From Accumulibacter sp031732795 (GTDB taxonomy: Bacteria > Pseudomonadota > Gammaproteobacteria > Burkholderiales > Rhodocyclaceae), in assembly GCA_031732795.1 (NCBI GenBank), contig JAVMKC010000075.1, forward strand, positions 14,422 to 78,421: DNA of 64,000 bases, read 5' to 3'. The position numbers and the translations under genes are program-made. The notes under the pieces are model-generated. The model was given only the letters and a program-made list of their open reading frames with translations, was not told where the DNA came from and did no database searches. Below, piece after piece: positions 1 through 8,617 of this stretch. Each line of letters opens with the position of its first letter. Position 1 is the first letter of the stretch.

Positions 1-468
1 TATTTCGCTGATCTTGGTTTCGGCTTGTTGTCGTGGAACTGGCTGTCGTTGTTGCCAATGTTCATCGTATATCTGGTGTCGATCGTCGCTGAAACCAACC
101 GGGCGCCTTTCGACTTGGCGGAAGGTGAATCGGAAATCGTTGGTTTTCACGTCGAATATTCTGGAATGGCCTTCGCGGTCTTCTTCTTGGCCGAATACGC
201 GAACATGATTCTGGTGTCTACGCTGGCGTCGATCATGTTTCTTGGCGGATGGCTCTCTCCGGTTGGTTTCCTGCCTGATGGGCTTTTCTGGTTACTGCTG
301 AAAATCTCGTTCGTACTGTTTATTTTCCTGTGGATTCGAGCCACTTTCCCGCGCTACCGTTATGATCAGATCATGCGACTGGGGTGGAAGGTGTTCATTC
401 CGTTATGCCTGATCTGGCTGGTTGTCGTCGGCTGCTGGATGATGTCGCCGTTGAATATCTGGAAATGA
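1..468 (+). CDS. nuoH: NADH-quinone oxidoreductase subunit H, 3' part
   Basis: C-terminal part of the membrane subunit of complex I that lies at the quinone-binding site and joins the peripheral arm to the proton-pumping arm. The reading frame is open from base 1, so the 5' end lies outside the window. The motif ETNRAPFDLAEGESEIVGFH and the following VEYSGMAFAVFFLAEY are the NuoH signature. At least three hydrophobic helices follow, ending with WMMSPLNIWK. It is the first of seven consecutive nuo genes on this strand; nuoI starts 10 bases after its stop. Confidence 0.97.
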   Translation, partial: YFADLGFGLLSWNWLSLLPMFIVYLVSIVAETNRAPFDLAEGESEIVGFHVEYSGMAFAVFFLAEYANMILVSTLASIMFLGGWLSPVGFLPDGLFWLLLKISFVLFIFLWIRATFPRYRYDQIMRLGWKVFIPLCLIWLVVVGCWMMSPLNIWK

Positions 469-478
469 GAGGCAATTC

Positions 479-967
479 ATGGGATCAATGAAGGAAATTT
501 TCAACAGCCTCCTGTTAAAAGAGCTATTCAAGGGGCTGTCGGTGACCGGGCGATACATGTTTGCCCGCAAGATTACCGTTCAATACCCAGAAGAAAAGAC
601 ACCACAGAGTTTTCGTTTCCGTGGCTTGCATGCTCTGCGGCGTTATCCGAATGGTGAAGAGAGATGCATTGCCTGCAAGTTGTGTGAAGCGGTTTGCCCA
701 GCACAAGCTATCACCATCGAGTCCGACGAGCGGGCTGATGGATCGCGTCGCACTACTCGTTATGACATCGATCTGACAAAATGCATTTTTTGCGGTTTTT
801 GTGAAGAAGCGTGTCCAGTCGATGCCATAGTGGAAACACGGATTTATGAATATCACGGGGAGACCCGTGGGGATCTCTACTATACCAAGCCAATGCTGCT
901 GGCCAACGGTGATCGCTATGAGACGCAGATTGCCGAAGATCGCGCACTCGACTCGAAATATCGTTGA
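479..967 (+). CDS. nuoI: NADH-quinone oxidoreductase subunit I (2x 4Fe-4S ferredoxin)
   Basis: Peripheral-arm subunit of complex I carrying the two 4Fe-4S clusters (N6a and N6b) that pass electrons toward N2 and quinone. The 162-residue product has the two expected cluster motifs, CIACKLCEAVCP and CIFCGFCEEACP, and is of normal length for the family. The ATG at 479 follows a GAGAGG-like ribosome site. It sits between nuoH and nuoJ with short gaps, so one transcript is expected. Confidence 0.97.
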   Translation: MGSMKEIFNSLLLKELFKGLSVTGRYMFARKITVQYPEEKTPQSFRFRGLHALRRYPNGEERCIACKLCEAVCPAQAITIESDERADGSRRTTRYDIDLTKCIFCGFCEEACPVDAIVETRIYEYHGETRGDLYYTKPMLLANGDRYETQIAEDRALDSKYR

Positions 968-979
968 TAGGCCGCTGAA

Positions 980-1582
980 ATGGAATTCAAGACTTTCGTT
1001 TTCTACTTCTTGTCGGCTGTATTGATAGTGGCCGGCTTACGGGTGATCACTTCACGAAATCCAGTCCATGCGGCGCTTTATTTGGTATTGGCCTTTTTTT
1101 CTGCAAGCGGGGTTTGGATGCTTTTGCAAGCAGAGTTTTTGGCCTTGGCACTGATTCTGGTTTATGTTGGTGCGGTAATGGTTCTTTTCCTTTTCGTGGT
1201 GATGATGCTCGACATCAACCTTGATCGTTTACGAGAGGCTTTTTGGAGCTATTTGCCTTTAGGATCGATCATTGCTCTTTTCATGGTGACTGAAATGGGC
1301 TTGGTTCTCGGCGGAAATTATCTTGGGTTGTTCGAAAATAGTGTTCCACAAACTTCGGCGACTGAAAGTAATGTGCAAGCCGTTGGGCGACTAATGTTTA
1401 CCGATTACGTATATCCATTCGAACTGGCTTCGGTAATTCTGTTGGTCGGTATTGTTGCAGCCGTTGCCCTGACGCAGCGTGAAAAGCGTAAAACCAAGCT
1501 GGTTGATCCCAGTCAGCAAGTATTTGTCAAGGCCAAAGATCGTATTCGTGTTTTGCAGATGCCGGCCGAGAAACGCGAATAA
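980..1582 (+). CDS. nuoJ: NADH-quinone oxidoreductase subunit J
   Basis: Small hydrophobic subunit of the complex I membrane arm (200 residues, about five predicted helices). The N-terminal segment with RNPVHAALYLVLAFFSASG and the glycine-containing helix VYVGAVMVLFLFVVMMLDI are characteristic; that helix holds the pi-bulge region known to rotate during turnover in this family. The charged tail ends near EKRE. A 90-base gap separates it from nuoK. Confidence 0.96.
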   Translation: MEFKTFVFYFLSAVLIVAGLRVITSRNPVHAALYLVLAFFSASGVWMLLQAEFLALALILVYVGAVMVLFLFVVMMLDINLDRLREAFWSYLPLGSIIALFMVTEMGLVLGGNYLGLFENSVPQTSATESNVQAVGRLMFTDYVYPFELASVILLVGIVAAVALTQREKRKTKLVDPSQQVFVKAKDRIRVLQMPAEKRE

Positions 1583-1672
1583 ACAGTACTGGTTAGAAAT
1601 AGCGGTCAAGCTTAAAACTGGGTAGATGCATGCACATCTACCGAAAATGAGAAAAGATTCCAGGGAGGTCCC

Positions 1673-1978
1673 TTGCTCACACTGTCCCATTTTTTGATTC
1701 TGGGTTCGATCCTGTTCGCGATCAGTGTCGTCGGTATTTTCCTCAATCGAAAAAATCTGATTATCATCCTGATGTCGATAGAGCTGATGCTATTGGCGGT
1801 CAATCTCAACTTCATTGCTTTCTCGCATTATTTGCAGGATTTGGCCGGACAGGTTTTCGTTTTTTTCATTCTCACTGTTGCTGCGGCCGAATCGGCGATT
1901 GGTTTGGCGATTCTTGTCGTGCTGTTCCGTAACTTGAAAACCATCCATGTCGATGATCTGGACAGCCTGAAGGGTTAA
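1673..1978 (+). CDS. nuoK: NADH-quinone oxidoreductase subunit K (TTG start)
   Basis: Three-helix membrane subunit of complex I, 101 residues, with the conserved membrane glutamate segment MSIELMLLAVNLNFIAFS and the AAAESAIGLAILV helix that carries the second functional glutamate. The best start is TTG at 1673, because a strong GGGAGG ribosome site lies 4 to 9 bases before it and no ATG fits. The stop is directly followed by the nuoL start at 1981. Confidence 0.95.
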   Translation: MLTLSHFLILGSILFAISVVGIFLNRKNLIIILMSIELMLLAVNLNFIAFSHYLQDLAGQVFVFFILTVAAAESAIGLAILVVLFRNLKTIHVDDLDSLKG

Positions 1979-1980
1979 CC

Positions 1981-4086
1981 ATGGAAATGCAAAAACTCTA
2001 TCTGCTGGTTCCCTTGGCTCCGTTGTTTGGTGCGATTGTCGCAGGGTTGTTCTGTCGTCTGATTCCACGCTGGGTGGCGCATTCGGTGACGATTGCTGGA
2101 GTGGCTGTTTCCTTTTTTGCGTCTTATCTGATTTTCAAGGATGTACAAGCGGGCAACACATTCAATGGGCCGGTATACCAATGGCTGACTTCCGGTGACT
2201 ATCGTTTCGAAGTCGGCTTTTTGGTTGATCAACTCACCGTCACGATGATGCTGGTGGTGACGTCGGTTTCATTGATGGTTCATATTTACACCATTGGCTA
2301 CATGCAGGATGATCCTGGGTATAACCGTTTCTTTAGCTACATTTCATTATTCACTTTTTCGATGTTGATGCTCGTGATGAGCAACAACTTCATGCAACTA
2401 TTTTTTGGTTGGGAAGCGGTTGGTTTAGTTTCATATCTGCTGATCGGTTTTTGGTACACCCGTCCGACAGCTATTTTCGCCAACCTGAAAGCTTTTCTGG
2501 TCAATCGAGTTGGTGATTTCGGATTCATTCTTGGTATCGGTTTGGTACTGAGTCATTTCGGCACGCTTGATTACGCTGCTGTCTTTGCCAAGGCCCCGTC
2601 GTTGGCTGGGTCTACCATTCCGATTTTCGGCAAGGGAAGCGAAGTGGCGTTGATGAGTGCCGTCTGCATTCTGCTCTTTGTCGGAGCGATGGGTAAGTCG
2701 GCGCAGGTCCCTTTGCACGTCTGGCTGCCGGATTCCATGGAAGGCCCCACGCCGATATCGGCGCTGATCCATGCGGCGACAATGGTCACTGCTGGCATCT
2801 TCATGGTCGCCCGGATGTCTCCATTGTTCGAACTATCCGACACTGCGCTGTCGTTTGTCATGGTCATCGGTGCCATAACCGCTTTGTTCATGGGCTTCTT
2901 GGGTATTATCCAAAACGATATCAAACGCGTAGTCGCCTATTCGACTCTCTCGCAATTGGGTTACATGACTGTGGCTTTGGGCGCATCGGCGTATTCCGTC
3001 GCTATCTTCCACCTGATGACCCATGCCTTTTTCAAAGCGCTGCTCTTTCTTGCTGCCGGTTCGGTGATCATCGGCATGCACCACGACCAAGATATTCGCA
3101 ACATGGGCGGCCTGCGGAAATATATGCCGGTTACTTGGATTACCTCGTTGATTGGTTCTCTGGCATTAATCGGAACACCTTTTTTTGCCGGATTCTATTC
3201 CAAGGATTCGATTATTGAGGCGGTGGCACTGTCGCATCTCAGCGGCGCTAAATTTGCATACTTTGCCGTGATGGCTGGTGTTTTCATTACCGCGTTTTAT
3301 TCGTTCCGGATGTATTTCCTGGTGTTTCACGGCCAGGAGCGTTTTGGCAAAGCGGCGAATCACGACGATCATGATTCTCATCATAGTCATTCTGCGCCCG
3401 CTTTACCAAACGATGCGCATCATTCTTCGCCTGCGGATCATGGCCATGACGCTCACGATGCGGATTCACACCATGCAGAAGAGCATCACGGACTGGCACC
3501 AGGGCAAAAACCGCATGAATCGCCGTGGGTCGTTACCTTGCCACTGGTGATGCTGGCCATTCCGTCGGTGATCATTGGTTACTTGGCGATCGAGCCGATG
3601 CTGTTTGGCGGTTTTTTCAAAGAAGCAATTTTCGTAGATGCCAATGCCCACCCGGTGATGGCTGAACTCGCCCATCATTTCCATGGCGCATTTGCCATGG
3701 CAACCCACGCCTTCACTTCTCCGGTATTTTGGCTGGCTGTGGCTGGCGTGGCTTTATCTTGGTTCTTTTACCTGAAAAGACCAGATATTCCAGAGTCGAT
3801 CAAGAACAATTTGGGCTGGCTTCATGGATTGCTGGATAACAAATATTACTTCGACAAATTTAATGAAGTATTTTTTGCCGGCGGTGCGCGCTTGCTCGGT
3901 AAAGGACTTTGGAAAGGTGGTGACGCTGGGTTGATCGATGGCATGTTCGTCGGCGGCTCGGTCCGTCTTGTGAGCTGGTTTTCGACCCTGGCTCGCTTCT
4001 TCCAGACCGGACACATTTACCACTATGCTTTTACGATGATAATCGGCGTGTTCATTTTGATGACCTTTTGGGTCACGCGCGCCTGA
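1981..4086 (+). CDS. nuoL: NADH-quinone oxidoreductase subunit L
   Basis: Largest antiporter-like proton-pumping subunit of complex I, 701 residues. The proton-channel signature is clear: VPLHVWLPDSMEGPTPISAL followed by IHAATMVTAG, then the QNDIKRVVAYSTLSQLGYM helix. The C-terminal part matches the lateral amphipathic helix and the last anchor helix of NuoL. Residues about 460-505 form a loop with 14 histidines among acidic residues, longer than in many relatives (see findings). It lies 2 bases after nuoK and 21 bases before nuoM. Confidence 0.97.
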   Translation: MEMQKLYLLVPLAPLFGAIVAGLFCRLIPRWVAHSVTIAGVAVSFFASYLIFKDVQAGNTFNGPVYQWLTSGDYRFEVGFLVDQLTVTMMLVVTSVSLMVHIYTIGYMQDDPGYNRFFSYISLFTFSMLMLVMSNNFMQLFFGWEAVGLVSYLLIGFWYTRPTAIFANLKAFLVNRVGDFGFILGIGLVLSHFGTLDYAAVFAKAPSLAGSTIPIFGKGSEVALMSAVCILLFVGAMGKSAQVPLHVWLPDSMEGPTPISALIHAATMVTAGIFMVARMSPLFELSDTALSFVMVIGAITALFMGFLGIIQNDIKRVVAYSTLSQLGYMTVALGASAYSVAIFHLMTHAFFKALLFLAAGSVIIGMHHDQDIRNMGGLRKYMPVTWITSLIGSLALIGTPFFAGFYSKDSIIEAVALSHLSGAKFAYFAVMAGVFITAFYSFRMYFLVFHGQERFGKAANHDDHDSHHSHSAPALPNDAHHSSPADHGHDAHDADSHHAEEHHGLAPGQKPHESPWVVTLPLVMLAIPSVIIGYLAIEPMLFGGFFKEAIFVDANAHPVMAELAHHFHGAFAMATHAFTSPVFWLAVAGVALSWFFYLKRPDIPESIKNNLGWLHGLLDNKYYFDKFNEVFFAGGARLLGKGLWKGGDAGLIDGMFVGGSVRLVSWFSTLARFFQTGHIYHYAFTMIIGVFILMTFWVTRA

Positions 4087-4107
4087 GCTAGAAAGACTGG
4101 GAACGAT

Positions 4108-5592
4108 ATGTCAGGCACGCCGCTTCTATCACTAGCCATTTGGGTTCCGATTTTCGCCGGCTTGTTGGTCTTGGCGACCGGAAGCGATCGCAACGCACCA
4201 CTGGCTCGGATGTTGTCGCTCGCTGGTGCGGTTGCCGGGTTGGTGGTGACCTTTCCGTTATATTCCGGGTTCGATCTGCACACGCCAGCGATGCAGTTCG
4301 TCGAGCTGAGTTCTTGGATTCCGCGTTTCAACGTTAATTATCATTTGGGGGTTGATGGCATTTCGATGCCGTTTGTAATTCTCAACAGTTTTATCACCGT
4401 CACGGTCGTTCTCGCTGGATGGCAGGTCATTGAACAGAAAGTGGCTCAGTACAACGCTGGCTTTCTGATCATGTCTGGACTGATGAATGGGATTTTCTCT
4501 GCGCTCGACGGCGTGCTGTTTTATGTCTTTTTTGAAGCTTCGCTGATACCCCTTTACCTGATTATTGGGGTTTGGGGCGGGCCCAATCGGGTTTATGCAG
4601 CGTTCAAGTTTTTTCTATTTACCCTGATGGGGTCGCTGTTGTTCCTGATTGCACTGCTCTATCTGTTTCTCGAGTCCGGCGGCAGTTTCTCGATTTTGCA
4701 GTGGCATACCTTGCCGCTCGGTATTTCGCCGCAAAAATGGTTGTTCTTCGCCTTCCTGGTCGCTTTCGCAGTCAAGGTGCCGATGTGGCCGGTGCATACC
4801 TGGTTGCCTGATGCGCACGTCGAAGCACCGACAGGCGGGTCGATTGTTCTGGCGGCGATCGCCTTGAAACTCGGGGCATATGGTTTTCTGCGGTTTTCAT
4901 TGCCTATCGTTCCAGATGCATCGCATCATTTCAGCGGTCTAGTAATAGGCTTGTCCTTGATCGCCATCATCTACATCGGTTTTGTCGCTCTGGTGCAACA
5001 CGACATGAAGAAGCTGGTCGCTTATTCTTCGATCGCGCACATGGGGTTTGTCACCTTGGGGTTTTTCATCTTCAGCCCATTGGGAGTCGAAGGTGCTTTG
5101 GTGCAAATGATTTCGCACGGCTTTGTATCAGGGGCGATGTTCTTCTCGATTGGCGTGATGTACGACCGGGCACATTCCCGGCAGATCGCCGATTACGGTG
5201 GTGTGGTCAATACCATGCCAAAATTCGCCGCATTCTTCATGCTTTTTGCCATGGCCAATGCGGGTTTGCCGGCAACATCAGGATTCGTCGGTGAATTCAT
5301 GGTTATTCTGGCAGCGGTCGATCATAACTTCTGGGTGGCTTTTGCCGCGGCTTCGACGATGATTGTTGGAGCAGCCTATACCTTATGGATGTACAAGCGG
5401 GTCGTTTTTGGTGCCGTAGCCAATCACCATGTTGCCGAACTGACCGATATCACCAGCCGCGAGTTTTTCATATTTATCCTGTTCGCCATCGGCGCACTGG
5501 GAATGGGTCTCTATCCGCAGCCTTTTACCGAAATCATGCACAGTTCTGTCAATGAACTGTTGCATCATGTCGCCCAAAGCAAGATCCAATAA
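4108..5592 (+). CDS. nuoM: NADH-quinone oxidoreductase subunit M
   Basis: Second antiporter-like proton-pumping subunit, 494 residues and about fourteen helices. The family motif VPMWPVHTWLPDAHVEAPTG with SIVLAAIALKLGAYG and the later QHDMKKLVAYSSIAHMGFV place it in NuoM rather than NuoL or MnhD. Key membrane lysines and the helix-7 Glu region are present. The ATG at 4108 follows a GGGAACG sequence. The stop is close to the start of nuoN. Confidence 0.97.
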   Translation: MSGTPLLSLAIWVPIFAGLLVLATGSDRNAPLARMLSLAGAVAGLVVTFPLYSGFDLHTPAMQFVELSSWIPRFNVNYHLGVDGISMPFVILNSFITVTVVLAGWQVIEQKVAQYNAGFLIMSGLMNGIFSALDGVLFYVFFEASLIPLYLIIGVWGGPNRVYAAFKFFLFTLMGSLLFLIALLYLFLESGGSFSILQWHTLPLGISPQKWLFFAFLVAFAVKVPMWPVHTWLPDAHVEAPTGGSIVLAAIALKLGAYGFLRFSLPIVPDASHHFSGLVIGLSLIAIIYIGFVALVQHDMKKLVAYSSIAHMGFVTLGFFIFSPLGVEGALVQMISHGFVSGAMFFSIGVMYDRAHSRQIADYGGVVNTMPKFAAFFMLFAMANAGLPATSGFVGEFMVILAAVDHNFWVAFAAASTMIVGAAYTLWMYKRVVFGAVANHHVAELTDITSREFFIFILFAIGALGMGLYPQPFTEIMHSSVNELLHHVAQSKIQ

Positions 5593-5606
5593 TTGTGGTA
5601 GCCGCT

Positions 5607-7094
5607 ATGACTCTTGCCGAAATGCAGTTCCTGCCGCCTGACCTCCGCATTGCCAGTGCCGAGATTTTCGTTTTACTGATGGCATGCGTGATTTTGCTGT
5701 TCGATCTTCTGGTGAGAGAACGGAAGCGGACGGCGACTTATGTTGCTACCCAGGCTTCTCTGGTAGGTGCGGCAGTAATCACCGCTGCGTCGAGTTCCGG
5801 CGACATTGCTTTCACGTTCAGCAATATGTATGTTGCTGACATGCTCGGTGATGTCTTGAAACTTTTGCTTTATTTGACGGTGTTTGTCGTTCTGCTCTAT
5901 TCACGTCGCTATGTGCTTGAACGTGAACAGATGGCTAAAGGAGAGTACTACACGCTGGCCCTGTTTGCGACTTTGGGAATGATGGTAATGATATCCGCCA
6001 ATCATTTCCTCAGCGTTTATGTCGGGCTTGAGCTTCTTTCGCTGTCGCTTTATGCAATGGTAGCGATGAATCGTGATTCAGTGCCGGCTACTGAAGCAGC
6101 GATGAAGTATTTCGTACTTGGCGCGTTGGCTTCCGGTTTGTTGTTATATGGCATGTCGATGATTTATGGAGCTACGGGCAGTCTGGATATTTCCACTGTT
6201 GCCGAACGCTTGGCCATCGGTCAGGCAGATAGGACCATTCTTGTTTTTGGCTTGGTGTTTTTGGTATCAGGAATTGCTTTCAAACTGGGTGTCGTTCCAT
6301 TCCATATGTGGATCCCCGATGTCTATCATGGCGCACCAACAGCTGTTACGTTGTTCATCGCGACCGCACCCAAGCTGGCTGCTTTCGCGATCGTCATGCG
6401 GATGCTGGTCAATGGGTTGATCGTCATGGCGGCTGATTGGCAGTCGATGTTGATCTTCCTGTCCGTGTTGTCGATGGCCATTGGCAATATTGCCGCCATT
6501 GCTCAAACCAATCTCAAACGCATGCTGGCGTATTCGGCAATCTCGCATATGGGTTTCATGCTGTTAGGTTTGGTTACCGGTGTGGTCGGCATGGATAGGC
6601 AATTTGCTTTCAATGCCTATAGTTCAGCGATGTTTTATGTCATCACTTATGTGCTGACCAGTGCTGGCACCTTCGGGATGATCCTGATGTTGGCCAAATC
6701 CGGGTTTGAATCTGACGAACTGGAAGATTTCAAAGGACTCAACAAACGCAGCCCCTGGTTTGCCGCAGTAATGATGATGATGATGTTTTCAATGGCTGGC
6801 GTACCGTTTTTTGTCGGCTTTTTCGCCAAATTCTCTGTTTTGCAGGCGGTTGTTGCCGCAGGCTATCTCTGGTTGGCGATTGCAGCAGTGGTTTTTTCGT
6901 TGATCGGTTGCTTTTATTACTTACGGGTGGTCAAGATCATGTACTTCGATCAACCGACGACACATCGGCCTATCGACGCACCGATGGATACGAAAATCCT
7001 GCTGTCGGCCAACGGCTTGCTGGTGGCGGTCTTGGGACTTGCTCCACAAAGTTTGATGTCGGTCTGCGCAGTCTCCGTGTTGTTCTCGATTTGA
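5607..7094 (+). CDS. nuoN: NADH-quinone oxidoreductase subunit N
   Basis: Third antiporter-like proton-pumping subunit and last gene of the operon. Motifs include VPFHMWIPDVYHGAPTAVTL and AIAQTNLKRMLAYSAISHMG. I prefer the ATG at 5607 (495 residues); an in-frame GTG at 5595 is possible, and neither has a strong ribosome site. The C-terminus ends with a hydrophobic helix, and a Rho-independent terminator follows 28 bases after the stop, which closes the nuo transcript. Confidence 0.96.
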   Translation: MTLAEMQFLPPDLRIASAEIFVLLMACVILLFDLLVRERKRTATYVATQASLVGAAVITAASSSGDIAFTFSNMYVADMLGDVLKLLLYLTVFVVLLYSRRYVLEREQMAKGEYYTLALFATLGMMVMISANHFLSVYVGLELLSLSLYAMVAMNRDSVPATEAAMKYFVLGALASGLLLYGMSMIYGATGSLDISTVAERLAIGQADRTILVFGLVFLVSGIAFKLGVVPFHMWIPDVYHGAPTAVTLFIATAPKLAAFAIVMRMLVNGLIVMAADWQSMLIFLSVLSMAIGNIAAIAQTNLKRMLAYSAISHMGFMLLGLVTGVVGMDRQFAFNAYSSAMFYVITYVLTSAGTFGMILMLAKSGFESDELEDFKGLNKRSPWFAAVMMMMMFSMAGVPFFVGFFAKFSVLQAVVAAGYLWLAIAAVVFSLIGCFYYLRVVKIMYFDQPTTHRPIDAPMDTKILLSANGLLVAVLGLAPQSLMSVCAVSVLFSI

Positions 7095-7122
7095 GTTTCG
7101 ACCGGTTCATGCTTCATTGAAA

Positions 7123-7146
7123 CGCCCCGCGATTTGGGGCGTTTTT
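7123..7146 (+). terminator. Rho-independent terminator of the nuo operon
   Basis: CGCCCC and GGGGCG form a six-base GC stem around a short loop, followed directly by TTTTT. It lies 28 bases after the nuoN stop and just before the Nudix gene, so it should end nuo transcription. Confidence 0.85.
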
Positions 7147-7160
7147 GTTGGAATTTGACT

Positions 7161-7721
7161 ATGGCAGACGACTATCCGCATCTGCGTGAAGATCCACTTG
7201 AAAGCACCCAGGTCTTCGCCGGTAATTTGCTCGATGTACGCCGGGACCGGGTACGTTTGCCCAATGGTGGTGAAAGCTGGCGCGAATATATCCGGCATCA
7301 AGGCGCCGCAGTTGTCATCGCGCAACAACCTGACAATCGGTTGATTTTTGTCAGGCAACATCGGTATCCATTGCGGCGTACGATTTTGGAATTGCCGGCA
7401 GGTAAAATCGATCCAGGCGAAGATATTCTATTGACCGCTCAACGGGAGTTGCGTGAGGAAAGTGGTTATTCAGCGGATGAATGGCGCTACCTCGGCGTGA
7501 TGCATCCTTGTGTTGGCTACTCCAACGAAAGAATAGAGATCTTCTTGGCCCGTGGACTACAGCGTCAGGGCGAGCAGAATCTTGATGACAACGAATTCAT
7601 AGATGTTCTGGAATTGACCCTGGAGGAAGCTGTCGCCGCCGTGCGGAATGGTTCGGTAACCGACGCCAAAACGATTACCGGTATATTTTGGGCGGAAAAG
7701 GTGATTAATGCCGGTTGGTGA
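7161..7721 (+). CDS. nudF: Nudix hydrolase, ADP-ribose pyrophosphatase type
   Basis: Hydrolase of the NudF/NUDT5 group, expected to split ADP-ribose into AMP and ribose 5-phosphate. The Nudix box runs from GKIDPGEDILLTAQ to RELREESGY, with the metal-binding REXXEE pattern intact, and the preceding LELPAG and the later GYSNERIEIFLA are typical for the ADP-ribose branch. The product is 186 residues from the ATG at 7161. A longer reading from a TTG at 7134 would begin inside the nuo terminator, so it is rejected. Substrate is inferred from family. Confidence 0.88.
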   Translation: MADDYPHLREDPLESTQVFAGNLLDVRRDRVRLPNGGESWREYIRHQGAAVVIAQQPDNRLIFVRQHRYPLRRTILELPAGKIDPGEDILLTAQRELREESGYSADEWRYLGVMHPCVGYSNERIEIFLARGLQRQGEQNLDDNEFIDVLELTLEEAVAAVRNGSVTDAKTITGIFWAEKVINAGW

Positions 7722-7814
7722 AGTTCCGGCTTTTCAAAAAATAAAGTAATGGCTGCGCAGTAACTGAGATGGGCGAATCTATCTCATTTGCAACGAATAA
7801 CCGTTTTCTCCGCT

Positions 7815-8504
7815 TCAGGGACGTCGAAAACCTGATGAAGACGTGCCGCTCAGAGCCTGGAGGCTTTGCTTGAGTTCGGCGACTTCCGTCTCCAGTTGAC
7901 GTACTCTTTCCGCCAGTGCATCGATCGTTACAAGACTTGCGTCAGAGGCCAGAGAATCGTTCTCAATGGATGTTGATGCCTTGCCGCATAGTAAGTGCGT
8001 CCAACGGTGCTCGCGGGAACCCGGCTGTTTGGGCAGCTTCGTGCAAAGTGAGCCAGAACGACGTGCTGCCATCTCTTCGAGATAAGCTTCCACCGATGAA
8101 GAGTCGTCGAAACGGTACAGTCGTTCACTATTGGCGCGCAATTCATTGACTGTCTGTGGCCCTCGCAAAATCAACGTTGCCAGTAAAACGACGCTGGCTG
8201 TCGGAAGGCTATACACCTTGCCGAAATTCTGGGCGTAGCGTAGAACGCGGCCCGAAGCGCCGTAGCTTTCGATAATCAGCAAGCGGTGGCGTAGTTCTTC
8301 GAGTGCCGAGAGGATTTCTGTGTCGGTCAGATTGACCACCGGCTCACGGGCGGTTTTCTGATTGCAGCCCGTGCTGAGACTGTTCAAAGTCAGGGGATAA
8401 ACATCCGGCGTGGTTTTCTCCTTTTCGATCAGCACGCCGATAATGCGGGCTTCGATCGGGGTCAATTCGTGGCTTGATTCGGCAGTGTGGTGCGACGACA
8501 ACAT
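7815..8504 (-). CDS. yceH: YceH/DUF480 family protein
   Basis: Conserved cytoplasmic protein of the UPF0502 (YceH) family, made of two winged-helix domains; the biochemical role is not established. Residues near the N-terminus, LTPIEARIIGVLIEKE followed by TPDVYPLTLNSL and NQKTAREPV, are diagnostic. The C-terminal part has a coiled-coil (VRQLETEVAELKQSL). I use the ATG at 8504 (229 residues), since the family begins just before LTPIEAR; a start at 8579 would add 25 unconserved residues. It lies downstream of prfC on the same strand, separated by a perfect inverted repeat. Confidence 0.9.
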   Translation of the reverse strand: MLSSHHTAESSHELTPIEARIIGVLIEKEKTTPDVYPLTLNSLSTGCNQKTAREPVVNLTDTEILSALEELRHRLLIIESYGASGRVLRYAQNFGKVYSLPTASVVLLATLILRGPQTVNELRANSERLYRFDDSSSVEAYLEEMAARRSGSLCTKLPKQPGSREHRWTHLLCGKASTSIENDSLASDASLVTIDALAERVRQLETEVAELKQSLQALSGTSSSGFRRP

Positions 8505-8580
8505 GATTTTCAATCTTTCTCGGTGTAGACCAATTGGTGGAAGAGCGTGGATCAATGCCTTGTCTGAGCCGATGAGCAAT

Positions 8581-8617
8581 GAACCGCTGAATCGTCATTT
8601 TGACGATTCAGCGGTTC
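8581..8617. repeat. Perfect 17-bp inverted repeat between prfC and yceH
   Basis: GAACCGCTGAATCGTCA at 8581-8597 and its exact complement at 8601-8617, separated by TTT. The right arm overlaps the prfC stop codon. It could fold as a stable hairpin in the prfC mRNA and act as terminator, attenuator or 3' end protector. There is no T-run on either side, so a simple Rho-independent terminator is unlikely. Confidence 0.8.
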
